Position numbers and translations under genes: made by a program. From the NCBI GenBank assembly GCA_013297755.1, contig JAAFIH010000024.1, positions 1 through 64,000 on the forward strand: a stretch of DNA of 64,000 nt, written 5' to 3'. Below are positions 1 to 6,395 of the stretch, piece after piece (within the stretch, counting starts at the first letter, position 1; each line of letters starts with the position of its first letter). The stretch comes from Cytophagales bacterium (GTDB taxonomy: Bacteria > Bacteroidota > Bacteroidia > Cytophagales > UBA9547). The notes under the pieces are model-generated. The model saw only the letters and a program-made list of their open reading frames with translations, did not search any database and was not told where the DNA came from.

Positions 1-124
1 TGAGAATAGGGTCATAAAACGAACTCACTTCATAGAGATAATACTTGTTGTTGATGAATCTGAGTTCGGTAGCAGGTTTACGATGCTCAATAGCCCAAGC
101 AGGGTAGATGTGATTTGAAGACAT
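1..124 (-). CDS. Transposase, N-terminal part (cut by window edge)
   Basis: The 41 visible codons begin at the ATG at 124-122 and stay open to the window edge. They read MSSNHIYPAWAIEHRK, then a TELRFINNKYYLYEVSS-like stretch. This matches the N-termini I know from Bacteroidota DDE transposases of the IS4/IS1634 type, where an 'E(L/I)R..(D/N)KYYLYEVSS' segment comes before the catalytic core. The catalytic domain lies outside the window, so neither activity nor IS family can be judged. The gene reads leftward away from a repeat-rich zone, so the end of an insertion sequence probably lies between 125 and about 215. It could also be a stranded fragment. Confidence 0.55.
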   Translation of the reverse strand, partial: MSSNHIYPAWAIEHRKPATELRFINNKYYLYEVSSFYDPIL

Positions 125-136
125 ATTTAATACGTA

Positions 137-212
137 TTTACGGAATGCAAATAAAAACAAAAAAACCGACTATACAAAGCATATAATCGGTTTTTAGCAT
201 AAATTCCGTAAA
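137..212. repeat. Nested palindrome upstream of the transposase
   Basis: An inner hairpin has arms at 161-174 and 182-195 (AAAAACCGACTATA against TATAATCGGTTTTT, one mismatch). It sits inside an outer inverted repeat of 9 bp (TTTACGGAA at 137-145, TTCCGTAAA at 204-212). The inner part could act as a terminator on either strand. The outer part could mark the IS end. No target duplication can be assigned because the other end is outside the window. Confidence 0.6.
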
Positions 213-230
213 ATATTTTCGGGGTTAGGG

Positions 231-298
231 TTTAAAAACCTTATAGGTATGATTGATTAGAAAATAAAGTTACCATCGCTTAGAACAATGGAATCTTT
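231..298 (+). repeat. 68-bp composite intergenic repeat, copy 1
   Basis: This block aligns without gaps to 2088-2155, with 9 mismatches in 68 by my count. It contains half of an ACCTTATAGGT palindrome and a degenerate copy of the hairpin that is perfect at 2003-2035 (AAAGATACCATCGCT arm). The two copies lie on either side of the Fic and small-membrane-protein region, in the same orientation. Confidence 0.7.
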
Positions 299-307
299 AT
301 AAACGTA

Positions 308-338
308 GAAGTTCCACTTTTTTTAAAAGTGGAACTTC
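308..338. repeat. Perfect 14-bp hairpin
   Basis: The arms GAAGTTCCACTTTT (308-321) and AAAAGTGGAACTTC (325-338) match perfectly around a 3-nt loop. The left arm with its GTA lead-in recurs at 2041-2057 without the right arm. So this is a member of a dispersed palindrome family rather than just a gene terminator. Confidence 0.8.
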
Positions 339-403
339 TTGGAAAGCCCCCAAACCCCCGAAGAGGGCTTTTGCTAACGCATAAATTTTATTATAAAGAT
401 AAA

Positions 404-458
404 AGAACACACCAAAAGGAGAACACCCCAAAAGAGAACACGCCAAAAAGCGTGTTCT
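404..458. repeat. Three-copy 15-16 bp tandem repeat ending in a hairpin
   Basis: Units start at 404, 420 and 435 (AGAACACnCCAAAAG). The last unit also forms a 9-bp hairpin, AGAACACGC (435-443) with GCGTGTTCT (450-458). It lies 16 bp past the 3' end of the Fic gene and may serve as that gene's terminator on the minus strand, though the trailing U-tract is poor. Confidence 0.6.
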
Positions 459-473
459 TACATAAAAAAAGTT

Positions 474-1358
474 TTAATTTTCTTCGTAATAATACGAATA
501 ATCTATGCCTTTCAAATACATATCTCGACTATTGATGTCGGTAGTTAGTGCCGATTGTAGTAGTGTATTCAAAAAACTGGGGTCTACGGCACTTATAATC
601 ATAGCGTTCATGTAATTGGTTTTACTAATTTTGCTCCAATCTATACATTTTTTTAGGTGTTTTTTGAGTAATAAATCTAGCCAAATTCTAGTGCTTCTGC
701 CGTTGCCTTCCATAAATGGGTGGGCTTTGTTCATGGCCACATATTTTTCTACTATTTCATCAAAATTGCTTTCGGGCAAGGCATCAATTTTTTGCAAAGT
801 ACCATGTAAGTATTGTGCATATTCAAAACGATAGCCACCTTTGGCTATATTTTTGGTTCTGATTTGCCCTGCAAAATCATATAATCCTCCAAATATATAC
901 GCATGGATTTGTTGTAAGCCTTTGATAGTGCCTACTTCTATACTATCCACAAACGAGGTTTCAAACAAGGCATAAGCTTTTGTCTTGCTTTTACCGTCTA
1001 TGCTTTGAGGGCTGTATGTAAACCACTCTATAAACCTATTTGCCTTAGTAGTTGGAAAATTTTTGCCCAAAGCAATAATTCCATCGTAATCGAGCATATC
1101 TGACAAACGACTTTTCTTATCTGGTGCTAATAATTTCAACTGGGTAGTGGCACTACCCAGTTCACTATTTTCCTTCTTCAATTTTGCTTTGAGATATTTC
1201 CAATAATTTCGATTTTTGGTATAATCGTCATTATCTCGCAAAACAGCTACAATATCTAACACCGAAAACCACCATTTGGAATTTTGATCATCCCAAACGG
1301 CACGTACTTCTCGGTCGTCAAAAAAGCGAATAGATATTTTTGATATATTTTTGTGCAT
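474..1358 (-). CDS. Bro-N / class III Fic domain fusion protein
   Basis: The 294-residue protein has two parts. Residues about 5-115 resemble a Bro-N (phage antirepressor) domain: W-F-S-V-L-D-I-V at the front, and DMLDYDGI...K-A-N-R-F-I-E-W later. Residues about 128-294 are a Fic domain, with FGGLYDFAGQIR and the full catalytic motif HPFMEGNGRSTR at 213-224 (His213). The C-terminus GIDYSYYYEEN closely follows the Neisseria meningitidis Fic protein, whose C-terminal helix carries the autoinhibitory S/TxxxE(G/N) motif; here Ser288 and Glu292 are present but the next residue is Glu. Fic enzymes usually transfer AMP to hydroxyl side chains, and class III members modify DNA gyrase and topoisomerase IV. 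Target and toxicity here are inferred. No separate antitoxin gene is adjacent, as expected for class III. Bro-N suggests DNA binding or a phage ancestry. Confidence 0.85.
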   Translation of the reverse strand: MHKNISKISIRFFDDREVRAVWDDQNSKWWFSVLDIVAVLRDNDDYTKNRNYWKYLKAKLKKENSELGSATTQLKLLAPDKKSRLSDMLDYDGIIALGKNFPTTKANRFIEWFTYSPQSIDGKSKTKAYALFETSFVDSIEVGTIKGLQQIHAYIFGGLYDFAGQIRTKNIAKGGYRFEYAQYLHGTLQKIDALPESNFDEIVEKYVAMNKAHPFMEGNGRSTRIWLDLLLKKHLKKCIDWSKISKTNYMNAMIISAVDPSFLNTLLQSALTTDINSRDMYLKGIDYSYYYEEN

Positions 1359-1386
1359 GTATATGCTAGTTGTAGGTCTCTTCGAT

Positions 1387-1473
1387 TAGGTTGGTAGGTA
1401 GGTTGGTAGGTTGGTAAGTTGGGAGATTGGGAGATTAGTAGGTTGGTAGGTTGGTAGGTTGGTAGGTTGGTAG
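1387..1473. repeat. Octamer tandem repeat upstream of the Fic gene
   Basis: About 87 bp is built of the unit AGGTTGGT, with seven or more exact copies plus degenerate AAGTTGGG/AGATTGGG units in the middle. It begins about 29 bp upstream of the Fic start codon, where a promoter or leader would be. Unit-number change could alter promoter spacing or leader length. Confidence 0.85.
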
Positions 1474-1476
1474 AAA

Positions 1477-1512
1477 AAACTATTCGAGGGGTTAAAAACC
1501 CTCGAATAGTTT
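1477..1512. repeat. 14-bp hairpin
   Basis: The arms at 1477-1490 and 1499-1512 (AAACTATTCGAGGG and its complement) are perfect around an 8-nt loop. The run of As before it and the Ts at its end would suit a terminator, on the minus strand for the small gene at 1553-1654 in particular. It also resembles the other dispersed palindromes of this region. Confidence 0.65.
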
Positions 1513-1552
1513 CTAACATTGTGCGAAGGAAACTCAATTAAATTTTTAATTT

Positions 1553-1654
1553 TTACTTAACAGACGCTTCTTTATTTTCGGGTAACGAATTTACCCAAAA
1601 AACAAGTGCAATGCCAATTACAGCTAATCCAATATACATATATCCTAGAATCAT
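1553..1654 (-). CDS. 33-residue single-span membrane peptide
   Basis: The frame MILGYMYIGLAVIGIALVFW... runs from the ATG at 1654-1652 to TAA at 1555-1553. Residues 3-22 form one hydrophobic span, followed by a short polar tail ending in ENKEASVK. It starts 1 bp after a tandem TAG-TAG that closes the interrupted frame upstream, so the two look translationally coupled. I recognise the general type (small membrane-protein pairs in Bacteroidota) but no function. Confidence 0.5.
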   Translation of the reverse strand: MILGYMYIGLAVIGIALVFWVNSLPENKEASVK

Positions 1655-1658
1655 ACTA

Positions 1659-1844
1659 CTAATTTTTTAATAATTTTATACCAACATACAAAAAAGTAAG
1701 TGTAGCAACTAAACCACCAAATTAAACAAACAATTTTTCAAAACTGTTTGTATCCAATAATTTAATCAAGAAAACACCAGCAAAAATGAATTTAGAAATG
1801 TCTAATAAATACTTTCCTAATTCTTCTTTTTGTTTTTGATTCAT
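1659..1844 (-). pseudogene. Small two-span membrane protein gene with in-frame stop
   Basis: The ATG at 1844-1842 opens MNQKQKEELGKYLLDISKFI..., which runs 40 codons to TAA at 1724-1722. The same frame continues for 20 codons (a second hydrophobic segment, FGGLVATLTFLYVGIKLLKN) to TAG at 1661-1659. The whole resembles short two-span proteins of the DUF6722 kind, a family assignment I make from memory. Either one base change has made a nonsense mutation in a 60-codon gene, or only the 40-residue product is made. The intact membrane peptide gene follows immediately. Confidence 0.5.
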
Positions 1845-2002
1845 ACACAAATATATAAACAATGATTGATATTTTAAAAAAAAAGTCAAAAAAAGGAATC
1901 AAGAATGCTTTTTCCACTCCAAAAACCAAAATGTTTCAACAACATTAAAGTTAATGAAAGACCTGCCAAGTTTTGAAAACTTGGAAAGCATGGGCTGAAA
2001 AT

Positions 2003-2035
2003 AAAGATACCATCGCTTGGAGCGATGGTATCTTT
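2003..2035. repeat. Perfect 15-bp hairpin
   Basis: The arms AAAGATACCATCGCT (2003-2017) and AGCGATGGTATCTTT (2021-2035) are exact complements around TGG. Degenerate copies lie at 266-298 and 2123-2155, so this is the best-preserved member of a local family. Confidence 0.8.
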
Positions 2036-2073
2036 GAAATGTAGAAGTTCCACTTTTTTAAAAATCGGTAAAT

Positions 2074-2107
2074 AAACCTATAAGGTTTTTGAAAACCTTA
2101 TAGGTTT
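2074..2107. repeat. Perfect 16-bp hairpin
   Basis: AAACCTATAAGGTTTT (2074-2089) pairs exactly with AAAACCTTATAGGTTT (2092-2107) around a 2-nt loop. Half of the same palindrome occurs at 236-249, in copy 1 of the composite block. Confidence 0.8.
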
Positions 2108-2155
2108 GATTGATTAGAAAATAAAGATTCCATAGCTTAGAGCGATGGTATTTTT
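2088..2155 (+). repeat. 68-bp composite intergenic repeat, copy 2
   Basis: This is the gapless partner of 231-298. The shared core includes TGATTGATTAGAAAATAAAG followed by the ACCATCGCT-type hairpin. Its position 3' of the coiled-coil pseudogene means the two copies bracket the whole Fic/small-gene segment. Confidence 0.7.
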
Positions 2156-2183
2156 GAAAACTTGGAAATTCTAATTTGTACTA

Positions 2184-2537
2184 TTATTTTACCAAACCCA
2201 TCAACTGAGCTATAAAAATTAGCAAATCTTTGTTGAGAAGTATCATCACAGAAAGTAGAACAATAAAATAAATCGTCATTTTTGTATCAAGTTGATGTTC
2301 TACACGCTCAATTTCAAGCAATAATTTTGATTCTAGTACTGCCAAATCTCCCTTTGAAGCCAATTCTTTGCTTAACACATCTTTAATTTCTAATTTCTTA
2401 TGAGTAGCTATTTCTTCCACTTTTATATCTACTTGAAAATCAAAAAACCTATCTCGACACTTTCAAGAAAGGGAAAAGGCTTTTTCAAATTCATTTTCAA
2501 GCGTAAAATAGGTTGCTAAACTGATGTTTTGTGCCAT
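2184..2537 (-). pseudogene. Coiled-coil, single-TM protein gene broken by TGA
   Basis: From the ATG at 2537-2535 the frame reads MAQNISLATYFTLENEFEKA..., reaches TGA at 2465-2463 (codon 25), then stays open for another 92 codons to the stop at 2184. The downstream part has a coiled-coil segment (VLSKELASKGDLAVLESK...) and a C-terminal membrane span (IYFIVLLSVMILL), like small DUF1640-type proteins. Across codons 23-33 a neighbouring frame also reads plausibly (FLESVEI), so paired frameshifts are as likely as a point mutation. A shortened product starting at GTG 2420-2418 (78 residues) could still be made. Confidence 0.5.
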
Positions 2538-2786
2538 TGTGGTAATTTACAAACTAAATTAAAAAAAATGAAACAAAAAATGAATCAAAATTTATTATTT
2601 GGAAAATGAATCTTTATATTAATTTATTATGCTTAGCTCAAGGCGACTTCAAAAAAGAATATTGCTTTTTGAAATACACATCAATGAAATGGATGTAATT
2701 TGAAGCATTGATAGACAAATAAATTTATAATAATAAAAATATTGATTAAAAAAAAGGATAAAAAGATTTTTTTTTGATAAATTTTA

Positions 2787-2794
2787 TATATTTG
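2787..2794 (+). promoter_or_regulatory. Putative -7 box for glnN
   Basis: TATATTTG fits the Bacteroidota TAnnTTTG element and ends 30 nt before the glnN start. I see no good TTTG at the expected -33 spacing (the nearest TTTG, 2773-2776, is only 10 nt away), so the call rests on one element. Confidence 0.4.
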
Positions 2795-2824
2795 GGGCTG
2801 TAAATAATCATTAATTTAAAATAT

Positions 2825-5020
2825 ATGTCAAATTTAAGATTTAAAGCATTAGAATTTGTGCAATCACGCCAAGCTGTAACTGTAACTCCACCAGCTGGTC
2901 GTGTGTCGGATTTTTATGGTACTAATACTTTTGGTACAGAAAACATGAAATCGACTTTGCCAAAAGATACTTACAAAAAATTTGTAGCTTGTGTAGAAAA
3001 AGGCGACAAACTAGATCCATCGGCAGCCGATGTGATAGCAGCAGCCATGAAAGCGTGGGCTATCTCTAAAGGAGTAACCCATTATACCCATTGGTTTCAA
3101 CCATTGACTGGCACCACAGCCGAAAAACATGATGCCTTTTTTGAACCTACAACTGATGGTCGTGCCATAGAAGTTTTTAAGGGTTCGGCACTTATCCAAC
3201 AAGAGCCTGATGCCTCTTCATTTCCTAACGGTGGCATACGTTCTACCTTTGAAGCCCGTGGTTATACAGGTTGGGATCCTACCTCGCCTGCATTTATTAT
3301 GGATTTAGGCTTTGGCAAAACATTGTGTATTCCTACTGTTTTTGTGTCTTACACTGGCGAAGCCTTAGATTACAAAGCTCCATTATTGAAATCAATAGAA
3401 GCCCTCGACAAAGCTGCTACTGCCGTAATGCAAGAATATTTTGATAGCGAAGTTACCAAAGTATATTGCAACTTGGGGCCAGAGCAAGAATATTTTTTGG
3501 TAGACAAAGCCCTTTATTTGGCTCGTCCTGATTTAGTTATGTGCGGTCGTACATTGTTTGGTCAGGTATCGTCTCGTAATCAACAATTAGAAGACCACTA
3601 TTTTGGTTCTATTCCTCCACGAGTGTTGGCTTTCATGGCTGATTCAGAGTTTGAGATGTTGAAATTAGGGATTCCAGTAAAAACAAGACACAACGAGGTA
3701 GCTCCATCTCAATTTGAGGTTGCCCCATTGTACGAAGAGTTAAATTTGGCTGTAGACCACAATGCTTTGTTGATGGATGTAATGGAAAAAGTAGCCGACA
3801 AACATAATTTGAAAGTACTTTTTCATGAAAAACCTTTTGCAGGCGTAAATGGAAGTGGCAAACACAACAACTGGTCGATGTGTACTAGCAATGGTCGCAA
3901 TTTGCTTGGCCCAAGTTCAAAACCAAAAGACAATTTTATTTTCTTAACTTTCTGTGTAAACGTAGTAAAAGCAGTACATGACAACGCAGATTTGATGCGT
4001 GCAGCCATAGCCACTGTTGGCAACGAACACAGATTGGGTGCAAACGAAGCTCCACCTGCTATTTTCTCGGTTTTCTTAGGTTCTACACTGACATCGGTAT
4101 TTGATGAATTAGAAGCCAATGGCCAAGTAAAAGTAGATAAAGGAGAAAATATGTATATGAAATTGGGAATTAGCAAAATTCCTCAATTGATTTTGGATAA
4201 TACAGATCGTAACCGTACATCGCCATTTGCATTTACAGGCAACAAATTTGAGTTCCGTGCTGTTGGTTCTTCGGCCAATAATGGTCATGGAATGACAGTT
4301 TTAAATACTATCGTTGCCGAGCAATTGATTAAATTTAAAGAAGATGTAGAAAAAGAAGCCAAAAAAGAAGCTAAAAAAGAAATCGCAATCGTAAATGTAT
4401 TGCGTGAGTATGTAAAAGCATCTAAAAAAATCAGATTTGAAGGCAATGGTTATTCAGACGAATGGGTAACAGAAGCTACCAAACGTGGATTAAAAAATAT
4501 CAAAACGGCACCAGAGGCTTTGGATGCGTTTTTAGATAAAAAATCAGCAAAAATGTTTGCAGATCATGGTATTTTGAACGAAACTGAATTGCATGCTCGC
4601 CACGAGATTATGCTCGAAGTTTACACTAAACGTATTCAAATAGAATCACGCTCTATGTACGAAATGGCTGTAAATCAGATAGTTCCTGCTGCTTTGGCTT
4701 ATCAAACTACATTGATCGAAAACGTAAAAGGACAAAAAGAAATAGGCATAGATGCAAAATATTATGCTTCTACCTTAGATATTATCAAATCTATTTCAGA
4801 ACATGTAGCAGTGGTAATATCAGAATCGGAAGCGATGTTGGAAGCGCGTAAAAAAGCCAATGACATAGAAGATGGTAAGAAAAAATCGTTGGCTTATTGC
4901 CACGACATCAAAGGTAAATTTTTTGACAAAATTCGCTACCATGCCGATAAATTAGAAGTATTGGTTGGCGATGAGTTTTGGCCACTTCCAAAATACAGAG
5001 AATTATTGTTTATCAAATAG
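2825..5020 (+). CDS. glnN: Type III glutamine synthetase
   Basis: This enzyme makes glutamine from glutamate, ammonia and ATP in the cytoplasm, the entry point of nitrogen assimilation. The 731-residue length is that of the GSIII family, far longer than GSI (about 470). Family features seen are the N-terminal GRVSDFYGTNTF segment, the HEKPFAGVNGSGKHNNW motif around residues 334-350 (GSGKHNN at 343-349), and NEHRLGANEAPPAIFS farther on. A Lys/Glu-rich insertion (about residues 509-520) precedes the C-terminal helical region, as in other members. No PII gene or ammonium transporter is adjacent. It ends at a strong terminator and stands alone, convergent with the photolyase remnant. Confidence 0.97.
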   Translation: MSNLRFKALEFVQSRQAVTVTPPAGRVSDFYGTNTFGTENMKSTLPKDTYKKFVACVEKGDKLDPSAADVIAAAMKAWAISKGVTHYTHWFQPLTGTTAEKHDAFFEPTTDGRAIEVFKGSALIQQEPDASSFPNGGIRSTFEARGYTGWDPTSPAFIMDLGFGKTLCIPTVFVSYTGEALDYKAPLLKSIEALDKAATAVMQEYFDSEVTKVYCNLGPEQEYFLVDKALYLARPDLVMCGRTLFGQVSSRNQQLEDHYFGSIPPRVLAFMADSEFEMLKLGIPVKTRHNEVAPSQFEVAPLYEELNLAVDHNALLMDVMEKVADKHNLKVLFHEKPFAGVNGSGKHNNWSMCTSNGRNLLGPSSKPKDNFIFLTFCVNVVKAVHDNADLMRAAIATVGNEHRLGANEAPPAIFSVFLGSTLTSVFDELEANGQVKVDKGENMYMKLGISKIPQLILDNTDRNRTSPFAFTGNKFEFRAVGSSANNGHGMTVLNTIVAEQLIKFKEDVEKEAKKEAKKEIAIVNVLREYVKASKKIRFEGNGYSDEWVTEATKRGLKNIKTAPEALDAFLDKKSAKMFADHGILNETELHARHEIMLEVYTKRIQIESRSMYEMAVNQIVPAALAYQTTLIENVKGQKEIGIDAKYYASTLDIIKSISEHVAVVISESEAMLEARKKANDIEDGKKKSLAYCHDIKGKFFDKIRYHADKLEVLVGDEFWPLPKYRELLFIK

Positions 5021-5066
5021 TTCATTTTCTTCATTCCCTTTGTGCCAAAAACCACACTGGAAATAT

Positions 5067-5093
5067 AAAAAGCCCCAAATTGGGGCTTTTTTT
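5067..5093. terminator. Bidirectional terminator after glnN
   Basis: A 12-bp stem AAAAAGCCCCAA (5067-5078) pairs with TTGGGGCTTTTT (5080-5091), followed by a T-run on the plus strand and preceded by As. It lies inside the 342-bp duplicated segment; its copy at 13169-13197 has diverged by compensating changes around the loop. Confidence 0.9.
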
Positions 5094-5106
5094 GTGATTA
5101 AGAATT

Positions 5107-5371
5107 TTATAAATCATCAATATTTTTGAGATAATAGTCGGCTTGTTGCAACAATTCGGATTTGGCGGTAGCATCCATTTTTTTCCATACCTGATACATC
5201 ATGCCTATACGAGGATTTTTGGCCAGTTTTGATTCATGTTTATCATAAAAATTCCAGTATAAACTATTGAATGGACAGGCCCTGTGGCCTGTTTTTTTTG
5301 CTTTATCGTAATAACAACCTGTGCAATAGGAACTCATCCTATTGATATAGGTGGCCGAACTTACATAAGGC
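5107..5371 (-). pseudogene. 3' fragment of FeS photolyase gene
   Basis: The fragment encodes the C-terminal 86-88 residues of the protein at 13211-14752, with two substitutions seen (Ala for Val, Arg for Lys). It includes three of the four iron-sulfur cysteines (YCTGC and ACPF) but not the flavin-binding body or any natural start. An internal Met gives a 76-residue open frame from 5337, but it has no evident translation signals. It is best read as the residue of a duplication or integration event. Confidence 0.9.
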
Positions 5372-5482
5372 GTAATTTATCTTTTGTCTTCTTATGTCAT
5401 GATTAATTCCATTTATTATTTGAATAAAAATTTAAAAGTTATAAACTAATTTTGGTAATAGAGGTATTTGAATAAGTTAACA

Positions 5483-5851
5483 TTAAAGTTTATCTGATAA
5501 TTTTAAAACAGCTTTTGTTAACAAATCAATTTGAGCTTTCAAGTTTTTGATATCGCCTTCAACATTTGATGGTGATTGAATGTTACCAGTAAAAGTAGAT
5601 GAATTAAAGTTTGTATTATTAAAAAAATATTTAGGATCAAATCGTAAAATATCTTCAATAGTTACATCTAAAATTTGTGTTATTTTTTGAAGCACATTAA
5701 GCTGTATGTCAATTTGATCTGTTTCTATTCTACTATAATTTGCTTGAGACATATCAAGCTTACTTGCCATATATTCTTGCGAAAAGTTACGTATTTCTCT
5801 CCACTTTTTAATTTTATTACCTATTTTTAAACATTCGACCGTTTCTTTCAT
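5483..5851 (-). CDS. XRE-family transcriptional regulator
   Basis: The 122-residue protein has a Cro/CI helix-turn-helix at about residues 10-65 (IKKWREIRNFSQEYMASKLDMSQ...). A Ser/Asn-rich linker and a short C-terminal coiled coil (IKNLKAQIDLLTKAVLKL) suited to oligomerisation follow. It is divergent from the DUF4907/Kelch gene pair with 138 bp between starts and lies inside the repeat-bounded island, so it is the obvious candidate regulator of those genes or of itself. No ligand or enzymatic domain is seen. Confidence 0.9.
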   Translation of the reverse strand: MKETVECLKIGNKIKKWREIRNFSQEYMASKLDMSQANYSRIETDQIDIQLNVLQKITQILDVTIEDILRFDPKYFFNNTNFNSSTFTGNIQSPSNVEGDIKNLKAQIDLLTKAVLKLSDKL

Positions 5852-5882
5852 ATATTACTTATTTTTGGTATAAACTATGTAT

Positions 5883-5890
5883 CAAAAGTA
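5883..5890 (-). promoter_or_regulatory. Putative -7 box for the XRE gene
   Basis: On the minus strand TACTTTTG fits TAnnTTTG and ends 31 nt before the start codon. No clear -33 element is seen. The AT-rich segment 5905-5935 between the two divergent boxes is a possible operator. Confidence 0.4.
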
Positions 5891-5933
5891 TGAATTTTTC
5901 AGAATAACTACTAATTATAAAAAAAATAGTTAC

Positions 5934-5941
5934 TATTTTTG
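5934..5941 (+). promoter_or_regulatory. Putative -7 box for the DUF4907/Kelch genes
   Basis: TATTTTTG fits TAnnTTTG, 48 nt upstream of the DUF4907 start. The -33 region is uniformly A-rich without a clear TTTG. The box faces the XRE promoter, so one regulator could cover both. Confidence 0.4.
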
Positions 5942-5989
5942 CAATGATTAATAAATATTATTATTCTTACATTATAATAAAAAACTAAA

Positions 5990-6388
5990 ATGACTAAAAT
6001 TAATTTTAAAGTTAAATTTTCGCTATTTTCACTGATATTTTCAGTTTCTGTAGTAGCTCAAAAAATTGATACAACCAAAACAATTCAACAAGATTTGTTA
6101 TCAGAAAAGTTCAAAACTGAACTCAGTACCAACAAAGGTTACAATGCAATACCATATCAAGTAGATGCTGATGGTTTTGGATTTGTAATATTATTTGATA
6201 ACAAAATTATCATTGATCAACCATTTGTACCAGGAGTTGAGGGCTTTGTTAGATTTAAAAACCAAGGTCAGGCGCAAAAAATTGGCAACCAAATGACTAA
6301 AAAATTGGTGTCTAAAATTTTTCCTCCACATATTACTTCAAGAGAGTTAGACAGCTTAAACATAGATATTAAACCAACCAAAAAATAA
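5990..6388 (+). CDS. Secreted DUF4907-domain protein
   Basis: The 132-residue protein begins with a signal peptide (FSLFSLIFSVSVVAQ, cleavage near residue 24). Its body has the DUF4907 pattern as I know it: NAIPYQVDADGFGFVI near residues 52-67, then I-I-D-Q-P-F-V-P-G-V-E-G-F, then SKIFPPHIT-S-R-E-L near the C-terminus. The family is Bacteroidota-specific with no assigned activity, and is often found next to Kelch-type secreted proteins, as here. The Kelch gene starts 7 bp after its stop, so the two form an operon. Confidence 0.8.
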   Translation: MTKINFKVKFSLFSLIFSVSVVAQKIDTTKTIQQDLLSEKFKTELSTNKGYNAIPYQVDADGFGFVILFDNKIIIDQPFVPGVEGFVRFKNQGQAQKIGNQMTKKLVSKIFPPHITSRELDSLNIDIKPTKK

Positions 6389-6395
6389 AAAAATT

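Larger units (their letters stand above)
125..473. other. Non-coding mosaic of short palindromic repeats
   Basis: I see no credible gene here. After the nested palindrome come a 68-bp block (231-298) that recurs at 2088-2155, a perfect hairpin (308-338), a short inverted GC-rich stretch (about 343-371) and a three-copy 15-16 bp tandem repeat (404-449) ending in a hairpin. The stretch has the look of accumulated miniature elements beside an insertion sequence. Confidence 0.6.
1845..2183. other. Repeat-rich non-coding stretch
   Basis: No gene is visible. It holds a palindrome at 1966-1984 (CCAAGTTTTGAAAACTTGG), a perfect 15-bp hairpin (2003-2035), a perfect 16-bp hairpin (2074-2107) and the second copy of the 68-bp composite block (2088-2155). 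Confidence 0.7.
5030..5371. repeat. 342-bp direct repeat, copy A (left boundary of T9SS island)
   Basis: It aligns gaplessly with 13134-13475 at a constant offset of 8104 bp, with roughly a dozen mismatches by eye (about 96% identity). It covers the shared terminator and the last 86-88 codons of the FeS photolyase gene. Beyond 5366-5371 the two sequences part company abruptly. Confidence 0.95.

Noticed and set aside
404..449. CRISPR-like array
   Set aside because: Only three 15-16 bp direct units with no spacers, and no cas genes nearby.
474..1358. Prophage remnant, based on the Bro-N domain
   Set aside because: No other phage gene, integrase or attachment site is visible near it.
1256..1537. 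Open frame with YQPTYQPT-type repeats
   Set aside because: It is the octamer DNA array and part of the Fic gene read in another frame; no independent support.
2463..2465. TGA as a selenocysteine codon
   Set aside because: The protein is not a redox type, no downstream stem-loop is evident, and the local frame is disturbed; decay is simpler.
5107..5337. 76-residue protein as a functional gene
   Set aside because: It is the C-terminal end of the FeS photolyase without a domain of its own or a start signal; kept as a pseudogene fragment.
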